A stretch of DNA of 18,867 bases, from the NCBI GenBank assembly GCA_900549155.1, contig URNF01000028.1, positions 1 through 18,867 of the forward strand, read 5' to 3'. The stretch comes from an uncultured Oscillospiraceae bacterium (lineage in GTDB: Bacteria; Bacillota; Clostridia; Oscillospirales; Acutalibacteraceae). How positions within the stretch are numbered: the stretch's first letter is position 1; each line of letters begins with the position of its first letter. The notes beneath the pieces are model-generated. The model saw only the letters and a list, made by a program, of their open reading frames with translations, ran no database searches and had not been told where the DNA came from. The position numbers and the translations under genes were made by a program. Of the stretch, positions 13,267 through 18,867 are shown piece after piece.

Positions 13267-14337
13267 ATGCAAAAAGAAGCTGTAAAGACCATCCAAAAGG
13301 AACTGGACAAAAAAAGCGCACTGCTGGTGGCAAGCGTGCCCAATCGGTTTTATCTCACCGGCTTTGAAACCAGCGACGGCTATGTGCTGATCACAAAGCA
13401 CGCGGCGGTGTTCCTCATCGACTTCCGCTATGTCGAAAAAGCAAAAGAAACGGTCAAAAGCTGCGATGTGCAGCTGTCCGTGTCGCCGATGGCGGAAATT
13501 CGCGCGCTGTGCGAGCAGCACGGGATCGCGCATCTGTATGTGGAAAATGACTATGTGTCCATGTCGCTGCAAAAGGATCTCGCCGCTGCCGTAAAGCCGA
13601 CCGAAATCGTCGCCGACGACCGTTTCGACACGCTGCTGCGGGACATGCGCAGTGTCAAGAACGAAACGGAGCTTTCTCTCATGCAGCAGGCGCAGAAGCT
13701 GACGGACGATACCTTCTCCTATATCGTCGAGCGCATCGAGGCAGGACGCACCGAGCGGGACGTCATGCTCGACATGGAGTTTTATATGCGCCGTCTCGGC
13801 TCGGAGGGCGTCTCCTTTGACTTCATCGTGGTGTCCGGCAAAAATTCCTCGCTGCCCCACGGCGTGCCCACCGACAAGAAGATCGAACGCGGCGACTTTG
13901 TCACCATGGATTTCGGTGCGGTGGTCGGCGGCTATCATTCGGACATGACCCGCACGGTCGCGGTCGGCGCGGTGAGCGATGAACAAAAGCGGGTGTATGA
14001 CACCGTGCTGAAAGCGCAGCTTTCCGCCATCGATGCCGTGAAGAGCGGCGTTGTCTGCAAGGACATCGACAAGATCGCCCGCGATCTCATTTATGCTGCG
14101 GGCTATGAGGGCTGCTTCGGTCACGGACTGGGACACAGCGTCGGCGTGGAAATCCACGAGCGCCCGAACTTCAACACCCGCTGCGATACGGTGCTGAAAG
14201 CGGGCACGGTCATGACGGTGGAGCCGGGCATCTATCTCGAAAACCGCTTCGGCGTGCGCATCGAGGATATGGTGTTTGTGACCGCCGACGGTTGCATCAA
14301 TCTGACGAAAAGCCCCAAGGAATTGCTGGTTTTATAA
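13267..14337 (+). CDS. M24-family metallopeptidase (Xaa-Pro aminopeptidase-like)
   Basis: 356 residues: an N-terminal creatinase-like domain (about 1-130) and a pita-bread catalytic domain (about 135-356). The two-metal ligands are all present: Asp215 (TMDFGA), Asp226 (HSDMTRT), His290 (GHGLGHSVG), Glu319 (VEPGIY) and Glu333 (RIEDM). His198 (LPHG) and His297 complete the proline-type active site. It would remove N-terminal residues ahead of proline in cytoplasmic peptides. The start is ATG 13267 behind GAGGAG, three bases after ispE. The oligopeptide transporter genes follow directly after a hairpin, so it may finish off imported peptides. Confidence 0.93.
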   Translation: MQKEAVKTIQKELDKKSALLVASVPNRFYLTGFETSDGYVLITKHAAVFLIDFRYVEKAKETVKSCDVQLSVSPMAEIRALCEQHGIAHLYVENDYVSMSLQKDLAAAVKPTEIVADDRFDTLLRDMRSVKNETELSLMQQAQKLTDDTFSYIVERIEAGRTERDVMLDMEFYMRRLGSEGVSFDFIVVSGKNSSLPHGVPTDKKIERGDFVTMDFGAVVGGYHSDMTRTVAVGAVSDEQKRVYDTVLKAQLSAIDAVKSGVVCKDIDKIARDLIYAAGYEGCFGHGLGHSVGVEIHERPNFNTRCDTVLKAGTVMTVEPGIYLENRFGVRIEDMVFVTADGCINLTKSPKELLVL

Positions 14338-14349
14338 GAAAAAACGGGC

Positions 14350-14375
14350 AAAATGCAATTCAATCTTGCATTTTT
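14350..14375 (+). terminator. Probable terminator hairpin after the M24 peptidase gene
   Basis: AAAATGCAA (14350-14358), a 7-base loop and TTGCATTTT (14366-14374) make a perfect 9-bp stem, with one more T beyond. The A-rich left arm and T-rich right arm suggest a weak terminator that could work in both directions. Its right arm doubles as the -35 box of the following promoter. Confidence 0.5.
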
Positions 14376-14394
14376 CGCGCGGGTGTGGTATGAT
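14366..14394 (+). promoter_or_regulatory. Predicted promoter of the opp operon
   Basis: TTGCAT (14366-14371), a 17-base spacer and TATGAT (14389-14394), with TG at 14386-14387 giving an extended -10. Expected start near 14401, leaving a leader of about 65 bases before oppB. The -35 is weak, but the extended -10 compensates. Confidence 0.6.
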
Positions 14395-14465
14395 AAACTG
14401 TATATTATAGCACCGCTGTACCTATATATGCGGCTGTATGACCAAAAATTAGGGAGTTGACACGG

Positions 14466-15383
14466 TTGGCGAGATATATCATAAAGCGTGTGGCGATGGG
14501 CATTCTCAGTATTTTTGTCGTTGCCACACTGACGTTCTTTCTGATGAATTTGGTGCCCGGCGGCCCGTTCGTCGCGGAAAAATCCATCAGCAAAGAGGCG
14601 CAGGCGGCACTTGCCGCGAAATACGGGTTGGACAAACCCATCATGGAACGCTATGCCACCTATATGACCGATTTCATAAAGGGAGATATGGGACTGAGCC
14701 TGCGGCAACGCGGCAGAACGGTCAACGATATTATTTTTTCGAAATTCCCCGTGTCCGCGCGTCTTGCGGGCGTGGCGGTTTTGGTCGCCCTATTGATCGG
14801 TATTCCGCTCGGGTGTATCTCCGCCTATAACCGCGGCAAGTTTGCCGATAACTTCATCATTGTGCTGGCAACCTGCGGTATCGCCATTCCGAGCTTTATC
14901 ACCAGCGTGTTTCTCCTATACACGTTCGGCAGTAAGCTCAACATATTGCCGACCATAGGACTGAATTCCCTGTCGGCATATATCATGCCGGTGACGGCGC
15001 TGGCGTTCTATCCGACGGCATACATCACCCGACTCATGCGTTCGAGCCTGCTTGACGTCATGGGACAGGATTACATCCGCACCGCCAAAGCAAAGGGTCT
15101 TTCCAATTTCAAGATCCTCTTTAAGCACGCGCTGCGCAACGCGGTGCTGCCGGTCATTACCTATGTCGGCCCGATGCTTGCCAACCTGATGACCGGTTCG
15201 TTCGTCGTGGAGAAGATCTTCACGATCCCCGGTCTCGGACGCGATTTCGTTTCCGCGATCACCAACCGCGATTACACCATGATCATGGGCACCACCATCA
15301 TTCTGGCAACGCTGATCATCACTGCCAACGTGGTCGTGGACATCCTGTACAAGGTCATTGATCCGCGTATCAAACTGAAGTGA
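14466..15383 (+). CDS. oppB: Peptide ABC transporter permease, OppB/DppB type
   Basis: 305 residues with six membrane helices. One precedes a roughly 70-residue external loop (residues 30-98, with VPGGPF, KYGLDKP and KGDMGLSLR, all classic OppB marks). The cytoplasmic EAA coupling loop is at about 202-222 (YIRTAKAKGLSNFKILFKHA), followed by GPMLANLMTGSFVVEKIFTI. I chose the TTG at 14466 because AGGGAG (14451-14456) lies nine bases upstream and the product starts with the usual ARYIIKR. The TTG at 14457 touches the ribosome site and is unlikely. First gene of the oppBCDFA operon; di- versus oligopeptide specificity cannot be told. Confidence 0.93.
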   Translation: MARYIIKRVAMGILSIFVVATLTFFLMNLVPGGPFVAEKSISKEAQAALAAKYGLDKPIMERYATYMTDFIKGDMGLSLRQRGRTVNDIIFSKFPVSARLAGVAVLVALLIGIPLGCISAYNRGKFADNFIIVLATCGIAIPSFITSVFLLYTFGSKLNILPTIGLNSLSAYIMPVTALAFYPTAYITRLMRSSLLDVMGQDYIRTAKAKGLSNFKILFKHALRNAVLPVITYVGPMLANLMTGSFVVEKIFTIPGLGRDFVSAITNRDYTMIMGTTIILATLIITANVVVDILYKVIDPRIKLK

Positions 15384-15402
15384 GGAGTGGCGAGAAAAGA
15401 CG

Positions 15403-16443
15403 ATGAACAAGAAGTTTCCGAGTTTGCATCTCAATGCCGACGATTTCATTCCCGCCACACCCGACGAAAAGCAAAGCCTTGTCGTCATGCGGGACAGCGT
15501 GAACTTTTGGCGCGACGGATTGCGCCGTTTGCGCAAAAATAAGATCGCGATGATCAGCCTGTGCTTCATTGTGCTCATCATGATCTTCGCGTATATCCTG
15601 CCTACTTTCTGGCCCTACAGCTACAGTCAGCAGATCCAGACGAGCGAAAACCTCGCTCCCTTTGAATACGGCAGTGCCGAGCAGGCGCGCATCGACGCGG
15701 GGGAGAGCGTGTTTCCGCACATCTGCGGAACGGACAAGCTGGGACGCGACTATGCCGTGCGTCTCATGATGGGCACGCGCATCAGTCTGACGGTCGGCCT
15801 TGTCTGTGCCGCGCTGGTGCTGCTGGTCGGCGCGACCTACGGCGCGATTGCCGGTTTCATCGGCGGCTGGACTGACAACATCATGATGCGTATTACCGAT
15901 ATTCTGTACACCATCCCCGATATTCTGCTCATCATTATTCTGTCCATGGCGCTGCGCGACCGTTTGAAATCGCTCGCGGAAGTGCCGGGCTTCAAATGGA
16001 TGCAGACGGTTGGCCCGAACATGGTCGCCATCTTCCTCGTGTTCGTGCTGCTCTATTGGGTCGGCATGGCGCGTATCACCCGTTCACAGGTGCTGGTGCT
16101 CAAGGAGTCCGAATACGTGACGGCTGCCCGTGCCCTCGGCGCAGGCAAGGCGCGCATCATCCGCAAGCACCTTTTGACCAACTGTATCGGCACGCTGATC
16201 GTGACGACGACGCTGCAGATCCCCTCCGCGATCTTCACGGAAAGCTATCTGAGCTTTTTGGGACTGGGCGTTGCTGCGCCGATGCCGTCGCTCGGCTCGC
16301 TTGCGACCGACGCGGTTAAGGGCATGAACACCTATCCGCATCTGCTGTTTTTGCCGGCAATCATCATCAGCGTGACCATTCTTGCCTTCAACCTGTTCGG
16401 CGACGGTCTGCGCGATGCGTTTGATCCGAAGCTGAAAAACTGA
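15403..16443 (+). CDS. oppC: Peptide ABC transporter permease, OppC/DppC type
   Basis: 346 residues, with a long cytoplasmic N-terminus carrying the OppC_N region (about 30-50), a first helix at about 48-68, and an external loop with GTDKLGRD (109-116), the family hallmark. Helices follow, with the EAA loop at 237-256 (EYVTAARALGAGKARIIRKH). It is a little longer than usual because of an extra hydrophilic segment at about 184-205 between helices. A GAGGAG site overlaps the oppB stop, 15 bases from the ATG, which is a long spacing. It pairs with OppB to form the channel. Confidence 0.93.
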   Translation: MNKKFPSLHLNADDFIPATPDEKQSLVVMRDSVNFWRDGLRRLRKNKIAMISLCFIVLIMIFAYILPTFWPYSYSQQIQTSENLAPFEYGSAEQARIDAGESVFPHICGTDKLGRDYAVRLMMGTRISLTVGLVCAALVLLVGATYGAIAGFIGGWTDNIMMRITDILYTIPDILLIIILSMALRDRLKSLAEVPGFKWMQTVGPNMVAIFLVFVLLYWVGMARITRSQVLVLKESEYVTAARALGAGKARIIRKHLLTNCIGTLIVTTTLQIPSAIFTESYLSFLGLGVAAPMPSLGSLATDAVKGMNTYPHLLFLPAIIISVTILAFNLFGDGLRDAFDPKLKN

Positions 16444-16459
16444 GAGGGGAGCGAAGAAA

Positions 16460-17464
16460 TTGGGCGAAAAACTGCTGGAAATTAAAGACGAACGCCTTTC
16501 CTTCTTCACCCCCGCAGGTGAGGTCAAGGCATTAAACGGTGTGTCTCTTTCCATGGAAGAGGGAGAAGTGCTGGGCATCGTCGGCGAGTCCGGTTCGGGC
16601 AAGTCGGTGACGGCATATTCCATCATGGGACTGACCGCCTATCCCGGTAAGCTGATCGGAGGCACGATCCGTTTCAACGGACATCAGATTGACGAAATGA
16701 CCGAAAAGGATTTCCGCAAAATTCGCGGCAATGAGGTTTCAATCATTTTCCAGGACCCGATGACGAGCTTAAATCCGGTGTACACCATCGGCAATCAGAT
16801 CGTCGAGGTCATTTTGCTGCACACGGACAAAACCAAGGCGGAAGCCTATGACCGTGCGCGCGAGCTTTTGGAGCTGGTCGGCATCAACGAGCCGGCAAAG
16901 CGCCTGAAGCAATACCCGCACGAGTTGTCCGGCGGTATGCGGCAGCGCGTGATGATCGCCATTGCACTTGCCTGCGAGCCGAAGCTGCTCATTGCGGACG
17001 AGCCGACGACGGCGCTCGACGTGACGATTCAGGCACAGATCCTGGAACTGATGCAGGATCTGCGCAGAAAGCTCGGCATGAGCATCATCATGATTACTCA
17101 CGATCTCGGCGTTGTCGCCAGCATGTGTGAAAAGATCGCCGTTATGTATGCGGGTCACATTGTGGAATACGGCACTGCCGATGAAATTTTCTATGAGCCG
17201 TGCCATGAATACACCAAAGGACTGATCAAGTCCATTCCGAAGCTCAACGTGGAAAAGACCGAGCGCCTTGTCCCCATCGAGGGACAGCCGGTGGATCTGC
17301 TCAATCCCCCCGCAGGCTGCCCGTTTGCGCCGCGTTGCGCAAACTGCATGAAGATCTGCCTGTCACAGATGCCGCCGCGCACCGAACTGAGCGACACCCA
17401 CTACAGCTATTGCTGGCTGTTGCAGAAGGAAGCCTTTGAGGAAGGAGACGGTAGCTGTGAGTGA
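16460..17464 (+). CDS. oppD: Peptide ABC transporter ATPase, OppD/DppD type
   Basis: 334 residues: Walker A GESGSGKS (42-49), the Q-loop glutamine in IIFQDPMTSLNP (95-106), signature LSGGMRQR (156-163), Walker B LLIADEP (176-182), and H-loop His214. The C-terminal oligopeptide extension has a Cys cluster (Cys287, 293, 296, 300 and 318), the type that in characterised DppD-like proteins can hold an iron-sulphur cluster. The start is TTG 16460 behind AGGGGA nine bases upstream. Its 3' end overlaps oppF by eight bases. Confidence 0.94.
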   Translation: MGEKLLEIKDERLSFFTPAGEVKALNGVSLSMEEGEVLGIVGESGSGKSVTAYSIMGLTAYPGKLIGGTIRFNGHQIDEMTEKDFRKIRGNEVSIIFQDPMTSLNPVYTIGNQIVEVILLHTDKTKAEAYDRARELLELVGINEPAKRLKQYPHELSGGMRQRVMIAIALACEPKLLIADEPTTALDVTIQAQILELMQDLRRKLGMSIIMITHDLGVVASMCEKIAVMYAGHIVEYGTADEIFYEPCHEYTKGLIKSIPKLNVEKTERLVPIEGQPVDLLNPPAGCPFAPRCANCMKICLSQMPPRTELSDTHYSYCWLLQKEAFEEGDGSCE

Positions 17465-18455
17465 AAACGAAAAGCTGGTGGAAGTGCTGCATCTGCAGCA
17501 ATATTTCCCCGCACGCGGCACGAACGGCAAAAAAGCCGTTGTGCAGGCAGTGGACGATGTCTCCTTTTTCATCCGTCGCGGCGAAACGCTGGGACTGGTC
17601 GGCGAGTCCGGCTGCGGCAAGACCACGGTGGGCAGAACGCTTTTGCGTTTGTATGAACCGACCGACGGCACGATCCTTTATGACGGCAACGTGATTTTCG
17701 ACAAGAAAAAGAAGATCGCCGTGGATATGCTGCCCTATCGCCGCAAGATGCAGATGGTGTTTCAGGATCCTTACGCCAGTCTCGATCCGCGCATGACCAT
17801 CGGCGACATCGTCGGCGAGTCGATCGACATTCACAAGCTCGCTGCTAATAAGAAAGAACGGCACGACCGCATCATTGCGCTTTTGGAGCGTGTGGGACTG
17901 AACAGCGAGCACGCCAACCGCTATCCGCACGAGTTTTCCGGCGGTCAGCGTCAGCGCGTGGGCATTGCCCGTGCACTGGCGGTCGATCCGGAATTCATCG
18001 TCTGCGACGAGCCGGTGTCGGCGCTGGACGTGTCTATTCAGGCGCAGGTCGTCAACATGTTTGAGGATCTGCAGAAGGATCTTTCGCTGACCTATCTGTT
18101 CATTGCGCACGACCTGAGCGTGGTGCGGCACATTTCCGACCGCATCGGCGTGATGTATCTCGGGCATCTGGTGGAGCTGGCGGACAGCTTTGAGCTGATC
18201 TCGCACAGCGTGCATCCCTATACCCGCAGTCTCATTTCCGCCATTCCCGAAGCCGACCCCAAGGCGGCGCGCGCCAACAAGCGCATCCCGCTGCAGGGCG
18301 ACGTTCCGAGTCCTTTGAACCCGCCGAGCGGATGCCGTTTCCGCACCCGCTGTCCCTATGCGGACGAGCAGTGCGCAGCGGAGTGTCCGCAGTTAAAGGA
18401 GATCGGTGCCGGTCATTATGCCGCGTGCCATCACCTTGACCGTGTGAAGGACTGA
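17457..18455 (+). CDS. oppF: Peptide ABC transporter ATPase, OppF/DppF type
   Basis: 332 residues: Walker A GESGCGKT (49-56), FQDPYASLDPRM (102-113, with the DPRM motif diagnostic of OppF), signature FSGGQRQR (160-167), Walker B FIVCDEP (180-186), and H-loop His218. The C-terminal extension has Cys293, 299, 306, 310 and 324. The start is GTG 17457: AAGGAG (17442-17447) lies nine bases upstream, and the start overlaps the oppD end, as expected for coupled synthesis of the heterodimeric ATPase pair. A longer in-frame start at 17436 precedes the ribosome site and is unlikely. Confidence 0.94.
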   Translation: MSENEKLVEVLHLQQYFPARGTNGKKAVVQAVDDVSFFIRRGETLGLVGESGCGKTTVGRTLLRLYEPTDGTILYDGNVIFDKKKKIAVDMLPYRRKMQMVFQDPYASLDPRMTIGDIVGESIDIHKLAANKKERHDRIIALLERVGLNSEHANRYPHEFSGGQRQRVGIARALAVDPEFIVCDEPVSALDVSIQAQVVNMFEDLQKDLSLTYLFIAHDLSVVRHISDRIGVMYLGHLVELADSFELISHSVHPYTRSLISAIPEADPKAARANKRIPLQGDVPSPLNPPSGCRFRTRCPYADEQCAAECPQLKEIGAGHYAACHHLDRVKD

Positions 18456-18467
18456 CCATCGGTATTT

Positions 18468-18505
18468 ACTGTGTGTGGGACGCATTCATGCACAGTGGAT
18501 ATAAT
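18468..18505 (+). promoter_or_regulatory. Possible internal promoter and operator before oppA
   Basis: A perfect -10 TATAAT (18500-18505) lies 44 bases before the oppA ATG. No good -35 is present at the right distance. Instead the -35 region is framed by a 6-bp inverted repeat, ACTGTG (18468-18473) and CACAGT (18491-18496), which could be a regulator site. Binding-protein genes often need more product than permease genes, so an extra promoter is reasonable. Confidence 0.4.
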
Positions 18506-18512
18506 AAAGATT

Positions 18513-18527
18513 TGCGGCACAGCCGCA
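18513..18527 (+). promoter_or_regulatory. Small hairpin in the oppA leader
   Basis: TGCGGC (18513-18518), loop ACA and GCCGCA (18522-18527) form a perfect 6-bp stem just upstream of the oppA ribosome site. There is no T-run. It may set the 5' end or stability of a processed oppA message. Confidence 0.4.
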
Positions 18528-18548
18528 GGAAAGAAGAGGGGATCTCTG

Positions 18549-18867
18549 ATGAAAATCAAAAAACTCATCTCCGTTATCCTTGTCATGGCACTGGCAGTGT
18601 CTATGCTTGCCTGCATGAGCGCATGCGGCAACAAGAAGACGAGCGGCAGCGTGACGGTCCAGATCGGCCCGAACCCTGAGACGCTTGATCCCGCACTGAA
18701 CAGCGCCGTGGACGGCGGCAACATGCTCATCACTCTGTTTGAGACGTTGCTCATCATCGATCAGGATAACAAGGTTCAGCCCGGACAGGCTGAAAAGTAT
18801 GACGTCAGCGCGGACGGCCTGACCTGGACCTTCACCATGCGTGACGGTCTGAAGTGGTCCGACGGCA
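18549..18867 (+). CDS. oppA: Peptide ABC transporter substrate-binding lipoprotein, OppA/DppA type (cut by window end)
   Basis: The first 106 residues are present and the frame stays open to the window end. The N-terminus is a lipoprotein signal: basic MKIKK, a hydrophobic core at 6-21, and a lipobox ending in Cys26 (MSACGNKK); Cys22 (LAC) is a second candidate. The mature part begins like family 5 solute-binding proteins: VQIGPNPETLDPAL (37-50), then LFETLL (63-68) and LTWTFTMRDGLKWSDG at the edge. It would be tethered outside the membrane and deliver peptides to OppBCDF. ATG 18549 has an AGAGGGG site seven bases upstream. Confidence 0.92.
   Translation, partial: MKIKKLISVILVMALAVSMLACMSACGNKKTSGSVTVQIGPNPETLDPALNSAVDGGNMLITLFETLLIIDQDNKVQPGQAEKYDVSADGLTWTFTMRDGLKWSDG

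Noticed and set aside
12331..14157. Very long minus-strand open frame (608 codons) opposite ispE and the M24 peptidase gene
   Set aside because: The plus-strand genes have clear family motifs, ribosome sites and tight spacing. The antisense frame has low-complexity His/Arg/Gly-rich translation, no recognisable domain, and arises from GC-biased codon use.
14457..14462. TTGACA as a -35 box before oppB
   Set aside because: It matches the consensus but lies at the gene start, with no -10 box at the right distance; it spans an unlikely TTG start next to the ribosome site.
1..18867. CRISPR array, tRNA or rRNA gene, insertion sequence, toxin-antitoxin or defence system
   Set aside because: I found no regularly spaced repeats, tRNA-like cloverleaf, transposase or known defence domain; nearly all sequence is accounted for by housekeeping genes.

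Overview
The window is an ordinary stretch of core bacterial chromosome with no phage, plasmid, CRISPR or defence genes. Family content points to a spore-forming Clostridia-type Firmicute, with an Oscillospirales-like relative as my best guess. The supporting features are a TIGR04086-type protein beside yajC, a UPF0291/DUF896 protein, a YesL/DUF624 protein, a SpoIIM-like protein, strong GGAGG-type ribosome sites and base composition clearly above 50 % GC by eye. There is no rRNA, so the taxonomy is inference. The left edge is a run of 19 T and the right edge cuts a gene.

Layout. (1) 46-2791, minus strand: asd-dapA-dapB, three successive enzymes from aspartyl phosphate towards diaminopimelate and lysine, driven from a near-consensus promoter at 2861-2889. 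(2) 2949-6006, plus strand: queA, a CmpB-like membrane protein and tgt, for queuosine modification of tRNA. A composite inverted-repeat element (3988-4120) lies between queA and the other two. (3) 6033-6928: yajC with its own promoter, then a TIGR04086-type membrane protein, closed by a good intrinsic terminator; secD and secF do not follow. (4) 7007-9741: SpoIIM-like protein, YesL-like protein and rmuC. (5) 9787-14337: a very compact run of amidase with SH3 domain, UPF0291 protein, Lrp/AsnC regulator, class I aminotransferase, ispE and an M24 peptidase. (6) 14366-18867: oligopeptide ABC transporter oppB-C-D-F and the start of the lipoprotein oppA.

The most interesting signal is non-coding. 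The starts of three genes (TIGR04086-type, SpoIIM-like, amidase) share a bipartite motif, CATAA-N15/16-CATATA, that resembles a SigE-type sporulation promoter. In all three, sequence at or just upstream of the predicted transcription start can pair with the gene's own Shine-Dalgarno. Long read-through RNA would therefore hide the ribosome site, while RNA started at the local promoter would lack the blocking arm. This resembles the textbook arrangement of the phage T4 lysozyme gene. It is inference from sequence and needs transcript 5' ends. Also notable are two divergent promoters whose -10 boxes overlap (asd/queA), an amidase lacking the usual first zinc-ligand histidine and any signal peptide, and a CmpB-like gene embedded in queuosine genes.
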